DNA of 64,000 nucleotides from Pseudoalteromonas sp. OOF1S-7 (GTDB taxonomy: Bacteria; Pseudomonadota; Gammaproteobacteria; Enterobacterales; Alteromonadaceae): contig NZ_JAKRFZ010000003.1 in assembly GCF_022347765.1 (NCBI RefSeq), positions 310,001 through 374,000 on the forward strand, in the 5' to 3' direction. The position numbers were made by a program, and so were the translations under genes. Below the pieces are notes generated by a model, which saw nothing but the letters and a program-made list of their open reading frames with translations, had not been told where the DNA came from and searched no databases. Positions 1-9,040 of this stretch are shown in pieces (within the stretch, counting starts at the first letter, position 1; each line of letters starts with the position of its first letter).

Positions 1-280
1 CACCAAATTCTTCTGCCAGATAGTTGATTATCTCTATGGGATCAGTAATCGTATTGTCTTTGTCCAAAACCAATACAGGCAACCACTGCCTCTGTTCACC
101 CAAGATCGCAACAACTTCACTACGCGGTTTTGGAAAGTCGATACGATGAATATCGATAGCACTTTCCCAATGCGGATTGACCGATAGCGCACCTTCTATT
201 AACGCACAATGGGAACAAACCCACATTTTCCCGGGTCCATCCTCGAACGGCATTTTCAGCACAAATAATTTTGCTTTCAT
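1..280 (-). CDS. DUF3088-family protein, C-terminal part cut off by the window edge
   Basis: The minus-strand frame begins MKAKLFVLKMPF and runs open to base 1, giving about 93 residues. The segment VCSHCALIEGAL followed by IDFPKPRSEVVAILGE and LPVLVLD resembles the DUF3088 family, small proteins with a thioredoxin/GST-like look whose function is unknown. An in-frame ATG five codons upstream (base 295) is an alternative start; neither has a clear Shine-Dalgarno sequence. The C-terminus lies outside the window. Confidence 0.6.
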   Translation of the reverse strand, partial: MKAKLFVLKMPFEDGPGKMWVCSHCALIEGALSVNPHWESAIDIHRIDFPKPRSEVVAILGEQRQWLPVLVLDKDNTITDPIEIINYLAEEFG

Positions 281-419
281 TGACTTAAATCGCATTGACA
301 CAAGTAATCATGGGGTAATCCTAACATGCTGATAAAACCAATAAAACAGCTGGTCGAAAAGCCCGATATTGATTAGCGTAGCTCACGGTTGCTTTGTTTC
401 GCAGGGAGAATTAAATCAG

Positions 420-444
420 TGAGCCCACAGATTATGTGGGCTCA
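420..444 (-). terminator. Hairpin downstream of the intradiol dioxygenase gene
   Basis: A perfect 10-bp inverted repeat (arms 420-429 and 435-444) with a 5-nt loop lies about 40 bases past the dioxygenase stop. Only a weak T-rich stretch follows on the minus strand, so intrinsic termination is plausible but not certain. Confidence 0.5.
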
Positions 445-483
445 TCGTTTTGCATAAGAATGATAGATTGCCCTCAAGCAGGT

Positions 484-1125
484 TCACAGTGGAATTTTTT
501 GTAATATCAGGTTGTACAGGTAATGATTTTCTCGCTCAGTTCGTCTGACCGTCATCAGCGCCTGCTCTTGTGCGCTTTTACGCGTAAACAGACCATCTTT
601 TTGATTTAATGGATGATCCGGAAAGTACAACTGAGTCAGTAAGGAGTCGTAACCCAGCTTGGTAGCTTTCAGGTGAATGTGGGGCGTGCGCTGGCTACGG
701 GCATTGAGCGGGTAGGCGCCGGGAAATACGGTTTTGAAGCGAAATCGCCCTTGTTTACCACTTTGAATTATGGCCCATGCCTGGAAGTGCTCATCGACAG
801 GGGCTTCGCTGGTATCGTGAGGATGATGGTACTTTCCAAAGGTATTGGCTTGCCACAGGTCTAACGTGACATCTTCAATGGTATTTCCCTCATGATCAAA
901 TACTTGTCCGGCAATTTCAATATGCGTACCCTGAGCTACACCCGTTTTTCCCGCCACCCGGGTCAGGTCGGCATCTTGGTCTTTTTGTGGGGTTATGGGG
1001 TAGTAGGGTCCCTCCATTTCTCTGGGAGTCAGTATCGTTTGCGCTTGTGCAGCGCCTGCAAATGCACCTGCCAGCGTGCCCGTGGCAAGGTTTTTAATAA
1101 AGTGACGTCTGGAGTTATGCGACAT
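484..1125 (-). CDS. Exported intradiol ring-cleavage dioxygenase-like protein
   Basis: 213 residues of the protocatechuate 3,4-dioxygenase/catechol 1,2-dioxygenase superfamily, which cleaves catechols between the two hydroxyls with non-haem Fe(III). The four expected iron ligands are present: Y99, Y138, H149 and H151, with H149 and H151 in a TPHIHLK motif. The N-terminus SRRHFIK followed by an Ala/Gly-rich stretch ending AQAQ looks like a twin-arginine signal, so a folded, metal-loaded enzyme is probably exported. Classical catabolic intradiol enzymes are cytoplasmic and sit in operons; this one stands alone, so its substrate is unknown. A hairpin follows the gene. Confidence 0.85.
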   Translation of the reverse strand: MSHNSRRHFIKNLATGTLAGAFAGAAQAQTILTPREMEGPYYPITPQKDQDADLTRVAGKTGVAQGTHIEIAGQVFDHEGNTIEDVTLDLWQANTFGKYHHPHDTSEAPVDEHFQAWAIIQSGKQGRFRFKTVFPGAYPLNARSQRTPHIHLKATKLGYDSLLTQLYFPDHPLNQKDGLFTRKSAQEQALMTVRRTERENHYLYNLILQKIPL

Positions 1126-1377
1126 AAAACACCTGAGTTTGCGTTGTTATTTACTAATCAGCATAGAGTGCTGCGAACAGAGGTGTCTTATCAAAAAGCT
1201 ATTTTTACTTAAAATAGATTTATATTTGGAGTAGATCTGACAATAACAAATTGTAATATATAGTTTTATTTTTTAACTATGCTATTTGTACGAACGACTG
1301 AGTCTGAGAGTCAGTTTAGGTTTTGCCTCAATAAAATGTACTTTTCTATGTGTTTTTGTCCTTAACGTATCCACAGT

Positions 1378-1977
1378 TCAGGCTTTTTCGGCTACCAGAT
1401 AAGTGTGAACCTCTGGATATTGGTCGAACTCTAAATGTCTGATAATGCAGCCTATGTCTATGAGCAATTGTAAGAATCCAGTGACGCCAAGCGACGAATA
1501 GTAAACCTCTGGCCCCATAGCATTATTTGTGTGACAACCTACTTGTGTTGTGCCACCAAATGAAAATATAAACACGCCTCCAGGGTTGAGACTGTCTACT
1601 ATCTTAGTCAGCACCTGCCTCTGCGCCGACAAAGGTATATGCCAGATACTGTCCCATGCTGTTATAAAATCATATTTATGTGGCAACATGTAGGTGCAAA
1701 TATCACCCTGGACAAAAGAAATATCTGGATGCTTACGCCTTGCCAGAGCGAGCATCTCTTCTGAAATATCTAACCCAGTTGGCTTAAAGCCTTCATTGAT
1801 CAGTAACTCGATAAAACGACCTGTGCAACCGCAGCCAATATCCAGCGCGTTGCCGCGATGTTTAACAAAACTAATCGCCCTTTTATGTTGTGCAATGCCA
1901 TTGTTCATATCAAACTCCTCACGCTCCCAGAGGTGGGTTATTTGATTGTAGGCTTTTCCTATTTCTTTTGGTTTCAT
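1378..1977 (-). CDS. Class I SAM-dependent methyltransferase
   Basis: 199 residues from the chosen ATG, which reads MKPKEIGKAYNQITHLW and has an AGGAAA Shine-Dalgarno about 6 bases upstream. The frame is open further upstream to base 2049, but that extension has no good ribosome site. The SAM-binding motif I is ALDIGCGCTG; the acidic residue after strand 2 is in GLDISEEML, and VQGDI follows. The domain is a Methyltransf_25/11-type Rossmann fold. The substrate cannot be told, and neighbours give no clue. Confidence 0.8.
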   Translation of the reverse strand: MKPKEIGKAYNQITHLWEREEFDMNNGIAQHKRAISFVKHRGNALDIGCGCTGRFIELLINEGFKPTGLDISEEMLALARRKHPDISFVQGDICTYMLPHKYDFITAWDSIWHIPLSAQRQVLTKIVDSLNPGGVFIFSFGGTTQVGCHTNNAMGPEVYYSSLGVTGFLQLLIDIGCIIRHLEFDQYPEVHTYLVAEKA

Positions 1978-2210
1978 GGCTGGTTTCCTGAAAATAAAAC
2001 GACCTATTAAAGAACACAGGTTTAGTTGTAATTGCTTCAAAGAAGTCAAAACAACTAATCAGGTGCCTCCAAATCCGCCTATAACAAGCTGTGACGAGGG
2101 CTGAAATACCGTCAGGAAGGACGGTGTTTGTTGTGGTCTTTGTCAGAGATAAGAACCCATAATGAGATTTCACAACTAAGTTGGCAACACTTTAGCGTAT
2201 CGATAGTGAC

Positions 2211-3020
2211 TTAGCCTGGCTCGGTCGTTTCTTGTCTCAAGCACCCGGAATCCAGCTTACCCTGCGGGCTAATTACACAACGCACGGCAATAAACAAGCA
2301 TACGGTAATAGACACACTCATCATGACCCAGACGGCTATCATGATCATCACTTGGTATTTGATGGCGACCATGGGGCTGGCGCCGCCGAGGATCTGGCCG
2401 GTCATCATGCCGGGTAACGACACCAGGCCGGTGGTGGCCATGGTCGCCAGAATGGGCGCAAGTGCCTTTTGCAGCGCGTTTTGTACAAAGGGTAAAGTGG
2501 CATCGCGTACCTGTGCCCCCAGCGACAGTGCAGCCTCATATTCAGGCCAGCGGGTTTTAAAGGCGTCGAAAAAATGTTGCAGGCAAACGATGTTGGCATT
2601 AAGACTGTTGCCCAGCAACATGCCCGCCAGCGGGATCAGGTACTGAGCATGGTAATAGGGCGTTGGCTGGATAATCACCAGAGTGACAAAGCTTAACAGG
2701 GGTAAGAGTCCGGCACACAATCCGGTAAACACGGCCACAAATAACGGACGCCTGGGCAGGCGGGCTTTACTGAGAATAGCGCTACTGCCGATGAGCAGCA
2801 TCACCAATAACCAGATGAGGTTCACCCAGAGATTATTGAGGGTAAACAGGTATTCCAGATACAGGCCGACCAGTAATAACTGAACGACCATGCGGATCAG
2901 TCCAATAACGGCTTCTTTGCCATTATTGAGCTGATACAGCGCGTTGATGGCAAAGGGCAGCAGCAGGGTCAGGCTAAACAAGCCCAGCTGCCACCACTGA
3001 ATGTCGATTACCTGTTGCAT
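2211..3020 (-). CDS. fetB: UPF0014 / FetB-like membrane permease
   Basis: 269 residues with about six to seven hydrophobic segments. It matches the UPF0014 family (E. coli YbbM/FetB), the permease of an ABC-type iron exporter. Family-typical stretches are IGLIRMVVQLLLVGL near the N-terminus, LIPLAGMLLGNSLNA in the middle and SLPGMMTGQILGG before the last helices. FetB normally works with the ATPase FetA, which is usually adjacent. No ATPase gene lies next to it here: upstream is a nitronate monooxygenase and downstream a methyltransferase. The family call is firm; iron export by this protein is inferred. Confidence 0.8.
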   Translation of the reverse strand: MQQVIDIQWWQLGLFSLTLLLPFAINALYQLNNGKEAVIGLIRMVVQLLLVGLYLEYLFTLNNLWVNLIWLLVMLLIGSSAILSKARLPRRPLFVAVFTGLCAGLLPLLSFVTLVIIQPTPYYHAQYLIPLAGMLLGNSLNANIVCLQHFFDAFKTRWPEYEAALSLGAQVRDATLPFVQNALQKALAPILATMATTGLVSLPGMMTGQILGGASPMVAIKYQVMIMIAVWVMMSVSITVCLFIAVRCVISPQGKLDSGCLRQETTEPG

Positions 3021-3136
3021 CTGGGTGTCTGGCTATTATAAGTGTTTTTATTACAGTCGATTATTACACAGACAGCCATTTAAAATCATCCAGTGACTTT
3101 GCTTGCTAAAACCACGGTACGCGCTGTTATTGCAAA

Positions 3137-4174
3137 TCACTCTGCCAGTAGCCTGCTTACCCGGGCATGCTCGGCTTTCGCTTCAGCCATGATTCGGTCG
3201 ATCAAGACCTCAACGGGTTCGATGTCGCGGATCATCCCCTGTGACTGGCCAATAAACTGGACGCCGTGTTTCAGGTCGCCCCTGATGGTGGCGGCTTCCA
3301 GCTTTTCGGTGGCGGCGCCAAAGAGGGTCAGCATACGGATTTTGTCGAACTGCGCCAGTAAGCCCAGTAGTAATTTCCACAGCGGCATATCGACCATTTT
3401 TGAGGCTTTAAAGGACTTAAAAACGGCCACTATGGGATTCATCGGGCGGCGGGTGGCTGTTTCTGCCATCGGGGTTTTCATTACCCGGGCGTAGAGGCCA
3501 TCGAAGTTTTTAGAGTAAATGGTGTCGGCGACCTTTTTATCGACCACCGCCTGTTTAACATTCTGGTGCACCGGGCTTTGTGTGCTGGTTGCCAGACGGG
3601 AGCCCATGGCAACGGCATCGGCCCCCAGTGCCAGAGCAGCCAGCAAGCCTTTGCCATCGGAAAATCCACCTGCTGCAATCACCGGAATATCGACCAGCTC
3701 AACAATGTTGGGTACCAGGCACAGGGATGTGACTTCACCCCCATGTGCGGCGGCTTCGTGGCCAGTTACCAGCAGGGCATCTGCGCCACTTTTTTGCGCG
3801 GCCAGCGCATGCTTTTCGGTCACGACGGTGGCGATGGTTTTGCCGCCATAGCGTTTTACGCCTTCCACTATCCAGTCGCCTTTACCCAGCGAAAAGTTAA
3901 TCACCGGCACTTGCTCTGCCAGCGCGACTTTGGCGTTTTCTTTTGCGCCGGGCATCAACAAAGTGATCCCAACGCCAAAGGGCTTATCGGTGAGGGTGCG
4001 AATTTTGGCAATGGCCTGACGGGTTTGTTCCTGGGTCAGTGGCCCGGTGGCTAAGATCCCCAGGCCACCGGCGTTCGAAACTGCTGCAACAAGTTCAGGG
4101 ACTGAGATCCAGCTCATGCCGGGTAAGATGATGGGTTTGTTTATGCCCAGTAGGTCGGTAATACGTGTGTTCAT
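3137..4174 (-). CDS. Nitronate monooxygenase (2-nitropropane dioxygenase family)
   Basis: 345 residues, an FMN-dependent TIM-barrel enzyme that oxidises alkyl nitronates such as propionate 3-nitronate. The N-terminal LLGINKPIILPGMSWIS is the family opening. VTGHEAAAHGGE contains the conserved histidine region, and the phosphate-binding end of the barrel reads VIAAGGFSDGKGLLAALALGADAVAMGSRL. The C-terminal part, with GVQFIGQSQGMIRD, is also typical. The gene is transcribed with the alpha/beta hydrolase upstream after a gap of about 95 bases, but an operon is not certain. Probably a detoxification role. Confidence 0.88.
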   Translation of the reverse strand: MNTRITDLLGINKPIILPGMSWISVPELVAAVSNAGGLGILATGPLTQEQTRQAIAKIRTLTDKPFGVGITLLMPGAKENAKVALAEQVPVINFSLGKGDWIVEGVKRYGGKTIATVVTEKHALAAQKSGADALLVTGHEAAAHGGEVTSLCLVPNIVELVDIPVIAAGGFSDGKGLLAALALGADAVAMGSRLATSTQSPVHQNVKQAVVDKKVADTIYSKNFDGLYARVMKTPMAETATRRPMNPIVAVFKSFKASKMVDMPLWKLLLGLLAQFDKIRMLTLFGAATEKLEAATIRGDLKHGVQFIGQSQGMIRDIEPVEVLIDRIMAEAKAEHARVSRLLAE

Positions 4175-4268
4175 GTTGATGACTTAAACTGGTCTGATGT
4201 GTTGTAAGCATACCGGGAAAATCGTTTGGAATAAAAGCGAATAATGTGCCAAAGCGCACATTTAATGG

Positions 4269-5243
4269 CTAGGGCGTTTTCTCTTGCACAGATAGTTGTC
4301 TTTCTTTTTGAGTATCCGCCTTTTTCTTTCGCTTCTTTTTTAGCCGTTTGAGCTCGGCTTTCTTTACATGTTTTGCAATCCATTTCGTCATTTTTCCCAT
4401 CAGCATGGGCGGAAAGTCATGACCCAATCCTTCAACCACTTTAAGCCGTGCTTTGCGGATCTCTGCAGCAGTTTGCTCTCCTGCTGTGAGCGGAAAAATC
4501 GGGTCGTGGGTACCGTGGATCACTAAGGTGGGCGCTTTAATCCGGGTCAGCAGATGACGTCGGTCGCCACTGGCGGTGATGGCGGCCAGCTGGCGTTTAA
4601 ATCCCGCCGGATTGTGGGCCCGGTTGATATGCATAGTTGCCTGTTCACGCAGGGTGTGTTCATCGCGCGGATAGGCCGGACTGCCAATCAGCTGGTTGAG
4701 CCTGACATTATAAGAAATCGCAGCCTGCCGGCAGTTGTTGCGAGGTGTAATACGTGCCAGTTTAACCAGTACGCCCAGGCTCTTACCGGAGATTAACTGG
4801 TTGTTGGAATTAGACATAATCGAGGTCAGGCTGAGTATTTTTTTGCGGTGTTTGGCGGCCAGGATCTGCGCAATCATTCCCCCCATTGAAGCGCCGACCA
4901 GATGGGCCTTTTTGATTTTCAGTGCTTTCATCAGTGCCAGCACATCGTTCGCCATATCTTCGAGCGAGTAGGGGGCTTGTTTACCAAAGGGAACCTTGCG
5001 GCGCAGCCAGGTTTTAAACAGATTAGGGGTGCCGAAGTCGTCAAGGTGACTCGATAACCCGCTGTCGCGGTTATCGAAGCGGATCACTCTGAAGCCTTTG
5101 TCTGCCAGGCCAAAATACAGTTCATCGGGCCACACCGTCATTTGTGCACCCAGCCCCATTATCAGAATAATGGCTGGCGCATGTCGGTTACCACAGTCCT
5201 GATAGCTCAGGGTCAGGCCGGTTGACGTTTTAATGCTGCGCAT
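4269..5243 (-). CDS. Alpha/beta-fold hydrolase with basic C-terminal tail
   Basis: 324 residues with an alpha/beta-hydrolase fold. The nucleophile elbow GASMGG, the acid in HGTHDP and the histidine in GLGHDFP form the catalytic triad. The oxyanion region is LIMGLGAQM and the conserved DNRDSGLS follows it. Related proteins include lipases/esterases and aclacinomycin methylesterase-like hydrolases. The last 35 residues are an unusual Lys/Arg-rich tail, possibly for contact with acidic surfaces or membranes. The substrate is unknown. Confidence 0.82.
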   Translation of the reverse strand: MRSIKTSTGLTLSYQDCGNRHAPAIILIMGLGAQMTVWPDELYFGLADKGFRVIRFDNRDSGLSSHLDDFGTPNLFKTWLRRKVPFGKQAPYSLEDMANDVLALMKALKIKKAHLVGASMGGMIAQILAAKHRKKILSLTSIMSNSNNQLISGKSLGVLVKLARITPRNNCRQAAISYNVRLNQLIGSPAYPRDEHTLREQATMHINRAHNPAGFKRQLAAITASGDRRHLLTRIKAPTLVIHGTHDPIFPLTAGEQTAAEIRKARLKVVEGLGHDFPPMLMGKMTKWIAKHVKKAELKRLKKKRKKKADTQKERQLSVQEKTP

Positions 5244-5440
5244 AACGTTTTTAGTGCGACTCTATAGTTAAGAAAAAAGTATAGCCCATAGAGAGTTACA
5301 ATCTTTAGCTGAAAGCGAAATGAACAGAAAATTTTTTACTTAAAAAGTAAAAAATAGACTTGCGTAGGACAGAGAATACATCAATAATCAGCGCGCCACA
5401 ATTGGTGGTTATTTAAACTAATATCAGGAGTAAAAAAAGT

Positions 5441-5623
5441 ATGGCAAGCAAGCGCAGCCAGTCGCACGAACATCTGCGTGGCGACATTAAAGACAATGCC
5501 TTAAAAGCATTGGTAACCAGCCCACTGTTTAAAAGTAAAGTAGAGAAGAGCAAAAAGGGTAAAGGCAGCTACCGCCGTAAAGACAAACATCAGGGCCGAG
5601 AGCCTTACCTTATGGCAGCTTAG
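5441..5623 (+). CDS. arfA: Alternative ribosome-rescue factor A (ArfA)
   Basis: 60 residues. The core [20 protein letters not shown] followed by [15 protein letters not shown] matches ArfA, which recruits release factor 2 to ribosomes stalled on mRNAs lacking a stop codon. The GKGSY segment and basic tail are the parts that enter the empty mRNA channel. An AGGAG site lies upstream of the ATG. In E. coli the arfA message is itself made nonstop by RNase III cleavage or termination in a hairpin inside the ORF; here a hairpin likewise overlaps the last codons (5601-5643), suggesting the same feedback. Confidence 0.9.
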   Translation: MASKRSQSHEHLRGDIKDNALKALVTSPLFKSKVEKSKKGKGSYRRKDKHQGREPYLMAA

Positions 5624-5643
5624 GCGAGCAATAAGATAAGGCT
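5601..5643 (+). promoter_or_regulatory. Hairpin across the 3' end and stop codon of arfA
   Basis: Inverted repeat with arms 5601-5613 and 5631-5643, 13 positions with one mismatch, and a 17-nt loop holding the arfA stop codon. The left arm encodes the last residues. It fits the known design in which RNase III cleavage or termination leaves arfA mRNA without a stop codon, so that ArfA is made only when trans-translation fails. No T-run follows, which favours processing over intrinsic termination. The function is inferred. Confidence 0.6.
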
Positions 5644-5704
5644 TTCGACAAACGAGCGTTATGTGACTAAGCTTGTGGCTGACTAAATAATAAGGAGCAA
5701 CCAG

Positions 5705-6079
5705 ATGGGATTATTAAGTGGGTTATTAGGCAATGCCAGCGAAGTTGATAGCGACGAGTTGGATAAGCTACTCAACGATACCCTGATTGACGGGGAAAAC
5801 GTGGCACAAGCGTATAAAGTGATCCGGGATATGTTTGTGTTTACTAACAAACGCCTGATCCTTATCGACAAACAGGGGGTCACTGGCTCTAAGGTCGAGA
5901 TGCTGAGTATTCCGTACGGTAAAATCACCAAGTTCAGTAAAGAGTCGGCGGGCCATTTCGACCTGGATGCGGAGCTAAAAATTTGGATAGGTTCTGAGCC
6001 CGAGCCGCTGACTAAAGAGTTCAAAGCCGGTGATAACATTAATCAGGTTTATAAAATTATTTCACAATATTGTTTGTGA
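5705..6079 (+). CDS. Bacterial PH-domain protein (bPH_1-like)
   Basis: 124 residues, with AAGGAG upstream of the ATG. The pattern FVFTNKRLILIDKQGVTGSKVEML followed by IPYGKITKF resembles the small bacterial pleckstrin-homology-like proteins (PF08000, YokE type), which are single beta-barrel domains of unclear role. There is no signal peptide or membrane helix. It is about 80 bases downstream of arfA and is probably transcribed separately, because of the arfA hairpin. Ligand and function are unknown. Confidence 0.75.
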   Translation: MGLLSGLLGNASEVDSDELDKLLNDTLIDGENVAQAYKVIRDMFVFTNKRLILIDKQGVTGSKVEMLSIPYGKITKFSKESAGHFDLDAELKIWIGSEPEPLTKEFKAGDNINQVYKIISQYCL

Positions 6080-6994
6080 CATGCCAACAGTTTATTGGCA
6101 GGCCGCTATGCTAAGGCAGAAGATCTGCTGTACTGTCATAAACTCATCGCTAAGTACGACACTCTCTCCAAATTAAGCAGCCAGCATCATTTTCTCAAAA
6201 ACTGAAGTTGGCTGCATAAATATCAATCGCTGTATTTGGCTTATGGTGTGTACATAATACCAATTGCACTTAACATCTGTTCAATTTTAAGGAGCAAATA
6301 TGACGCTAACGGCGTTAAAAATTTCGCATTTAGAACAACTAAATAGCAAAATTTTCTCCTGGTTAGCGACGATATTTTCTCGCCTCAAAATAGAACACTC
6401 AATTAAGCAAATTGGTATAACATTGCCAGACCAGTATCAGCCCTCGTTTATTGCTTTCTATATCTTGTCTCAGTAAAGACGTAGCGTAAATCTTAGCATG
6501 CACTTGGCTGAGTGACCTGTATGTAATTAAAGCTTATATATGGGCGCCGGTTATGAGCAAGCAGGCGGAACGACTCACCTGAATTAAAGCGAATACCGTC
6601 ATCGCTGTGGCCATGATGATAGAACAACAGCTGAAGTGGCAGACCACACACCCTTCATCAGATCCATGTGGACATTTTGGTGGTGAAATTTTAGTCAAAA
6701 ATTGCGGCTGAATGTTTGTAATTGGGCCGAAATAGACTAATACTTTAGTTGTTCTTAAATTGCTTATTTTTGTTAAAAAGAGGATAGTTGAGCGATGCAG
6801 ATATCAGGTGGAAATTAATTTTCTTTTTATTTCATTGGTTTACATTTTTTATTGTATCTGTGGCTAATTTTAATTGCGATATTGTAATTGAGTATTGATA
6901 AAGGATGTAGATTAATTTACATTGGTAGGGATAACTTGATTATTGTTAATTGTACAGTTTTTGTCAATTATGTTGTTGATATTTGAGGAAAAAT
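6080..6994. other. Intergenic stretch with one dispersed repeat, otherwise empty
   Basis: About 915 bases between the PH-domain gene and the ParB-like gene. It contains the MITE-like repeat listed separately and a weak hairpin just after the PH gene (6082-6100). The final 250 bases are strongly AT-rich and presumably hold the promoter of the ParB-like gene. I see no convincing gene, although 6541-6700 looks like decayed coding sequence that I could not assign. Confidence 0.5.
6257..6418. repeat. MITE-like dispersed repeat, copy 1
   Basis: About 162 bases bounded by terminal inverted repeats ATACCAATT and AATTGGTAT. A second, diverged copy lies at 54267-54438. Shared internal blocks include AAGGAGCAAATATGACGCT and GCGAATATTTTCTCGCCTC-like sequence. 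In this copy the ribosome site plus ATG opens a 58-codon reading frame (6300-6476) that runs out of the element; in copy 2 it stops after five codons, so it is probably not a gene. Size and termini suggest a non-autonomous mobile element. Confidence 0.7.
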
Positions 6995-8086
6995 ATGGAA
7001 AACCTTGCGCTCGAGAGCATATTGGTCTCTGAGTTGAGCACTCATGGTGGTTCTGAAGTCTTAAAACGGGATGACTTCGAGTATAAAACGCTGTTCTTAA
7101 ACTCGATCGAAATGGATCCTGAGAATCCTCGTTATTTACCCGTTAAGTTAATTTCAGATCATCACGCTAAGAGTTACTTGAAGCGCATGCTTAGTAAGGC
7201 AAACTTGATTGAAATATATAAGCCCAGGGAACAGGTTTTAGTTGGCTATGGTTGCTTGGTGAACTGCATTGAAAGCGGCACTTATGAACACAGCCTGGCG
7301 CATAAAAACTTTAAGTCTATTGCCGATTTGGCGGACAATATTCAACGTTCAGAAGTGATCCAGGTGCCAACTGTCTATCCCCACAAAGATGTGTATCGGA
7401 TTTTAACTGGGCACCGGCGGTTTCTGGCCATGGTCTACAGCCAGGGCATTGAAGGTGTTGGCCAGTTTAAAGTTTATGACTCTGAACCATTATTTAAAAA
7501 GGTTAAGCAATTTCAGGAGAATACCAGTCGGGAAGATCTGGATGCCTATGGTAAATTGAGTGCTTATATCGATGCAAAACTTGAGTTGGATACCTTATCT
7601 CAGGCGCGTCTGAAAGTCGGTGAGAAAGCGCTTACGGTCAGAAGTCAGGTTGCAATGCTAGGCGTTTCAGCTGGCAAGTTTGATAATTACAATGTACTAA
7701 CCAGGTACCCATGCGTTGTTTCGCTTTATCAAAAAGGGTTAAGCAAATCCTTTAAAGCAGTAAAAAAAGTCGTACTGAGAATTGAAGAAGAGTATCGCGC
7801 TAAGTCTGGTTTTGATAAGAAAGTGTTCAACAAAACCGAGAAAGACGAAATAAATGATTTGATTTACAGCGCACTGACTGGTAGTAAGTCAACGCAAAGA
7901 AATATCATTCGAACAAAACCCATTCATTCTCCCTTAGTGGTTAAGCAGTTACTACAATCGGATATTACCGCCATGGACATGGGGGTCGACTGGTCCCAGG
8001 TGAATTGGCACTGCTCTCAGGAAGTTGATGATGTACTTGGGAAAGTTATTAAGAAACTTGAGCAGCTGCAACTAACAGTCGAATAA
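6995..8086 (+). CDS. Orphan ParB-like nuclease-fold (ParB/Srx) protein
   Basis: 363 residues from ATG 6995, which has GAGGA just upstream; the longer frame begins with a TTG inside that site. Parts of the ParB N-terminal domain are visible: SIEMDPENPRY, then YRILTGHRRFLAMV (the GHRR box, used for CTP and partner contact in ParB), then FQENTSREDLDAYGKL (the ENxxR region). A helical middle, possibly a DNA-binding domain, and a basic C-terminal part follow. No parA, plasmid replication gene or parS cluster is nearby. It could be a plasmid or integrative-element relic or a ParB-like transcription regulator. It stands upstream of the F420 cluster across a debris region. Confidence 0.7.
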   Translation: MENLALESILVSELSTHGGSEVLKRDDFEYKTLFLNSIEMDPENPRYLPVKLISDHHAKSYLKRMLSKANLIEIYKPREQVLVGYGCLVNCIESGTYEHSLAHKNFKSIADLADNIQRSEVIQVPTVYPHKDVYRILTGHRRFLAMVYSQGIEGVGQFKVYDSEPLFKKVKQFQENTSREDLDAYGKLSAYIDAKLELDTLSQARLKVGEKALTVRSQVAMLGVSAGKFDNYNVLTRYPCVVSLYQKGLSKSFKAVKKVVLRIEEEYRAKSGFDKKVFNKTEKDEINDLIYSALTGSKSTQRNIIRTKPIHSPLVVKQLLQSDITAMDMGVDWSQVNWHCSQEVDDVLGKVIKKLEQLQLTVE

Positions 8087-8760
8087 GATAGGGAGCAGGT
8101 CTGATTTCAGACGGCTTCAGTATGACATTCAGGGGTTTTCATAAAAGAACAGCGCCACGACTCACGGCGTGACGTTTTCCTGTCAAGGAGAACACATGCC
8201 ATGAGGTTTCTGTTGTCAAGCGGTGGCGAAAGGTACCAGGTGTCGCATCTTGGATGGCAGGACACGCTCTCAGTACCTGCCAGGTATGTCATATGCCATC
8301 GCTTGACCATTTCACCTTGTTATCGCTGTGGTTTGATCTTCTCCAGATTGGCTACTGAATTAAGTGGTTCAGGATAAGAGTCGAACGATACACCCGCAGC
8401 GAAGCATTTTCGGTTTACACATTTACCTTTGCCTCGTCAGCGAATAAATTTTTCCGTACATGCTCATAGACTTCAATGTCAAGAGCCTGCCAAGCCTTCA
8501 TATCAAGCAACGCATTGAGCTGCAAGAGAACTTGTAAAGTCACAACCAAAACGCTTGGTCAAGAAGTGTTTCGGTTGTGAGAGTTCATGGAATTTGAAAC
8601 GGTCATGTATGCCTTCTTTAGGGCGATGTGTTGGACCTCAGACAAGCCCGAAGTGCGGATCGAGCTTTGCGGCTAAATTTTCAGTTCACCTGCTAACACG
8701 GTAATACTCATGAAATAAAAAAGGTACAGTATTACCTTACATATTAGACGAATCAAGGTT

Positions 8761-8803
8761 TCGAAATCACCACACTGATGTCATGTGTGGTGCTGCATTT
8801 CGA
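8761..8803. repeat. Long two-part inverted repeat
   Basis: The arm 8761-8775 (tcgaaat plus caccacac) pairs with 8785-8792 and 8797-8803, interrupted by a 4-nt bulge. The result is a hairpin of 15 base pairs around a 9-nt loop. A shorter perfect 9-bp inverted repeat (8700-8708 with 8728-8736) lies 25 bases before it. They could be element ends or transcription stops; no T-run follows. Confidence 0.5.
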
Positions 8804-9040
8804 GGGAAAAGCTCCGCTGAGCAGAGAGATAGTTGCCAAATTTAGCGGGCTCGTTGTTGCCTTCTAAGTGTGAAAGAAACAATGATATACGAAAATTACT
8901 ATTGGCCAAAAGTCTAATATTGGTTGCTTTGTTTTGTCGGTAGAGTGTTTTTCAGACAATTATTTGCAATATGCGGCCCGTCATCAAAATTTAATAGAGT
9001 ACAGGATGTGAGTTCTTACTAAGGCGGAAAGCGTATGATT

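Noticed and set aside
1919..2173. 84-codon minus-strand frame beside the methyltransferase
   Set aside because: It overlaps the methyltransferase start in another frame, with no ribosome site or family pattern.
6300..6476. 58-codon frame in repeat copy 1
   Set aside because: Good ribosome site, but it begins in a dispersed element and copy 2 stops after five codons, so a conserved protein is unlikely.
8107..8310. 67-codon minus-strand frame
   Set aside because: Cysteine- and arginine-rich without a pattern or ribosome site, in the debris region. It may be decayed coding sequence but cannot be assigned.
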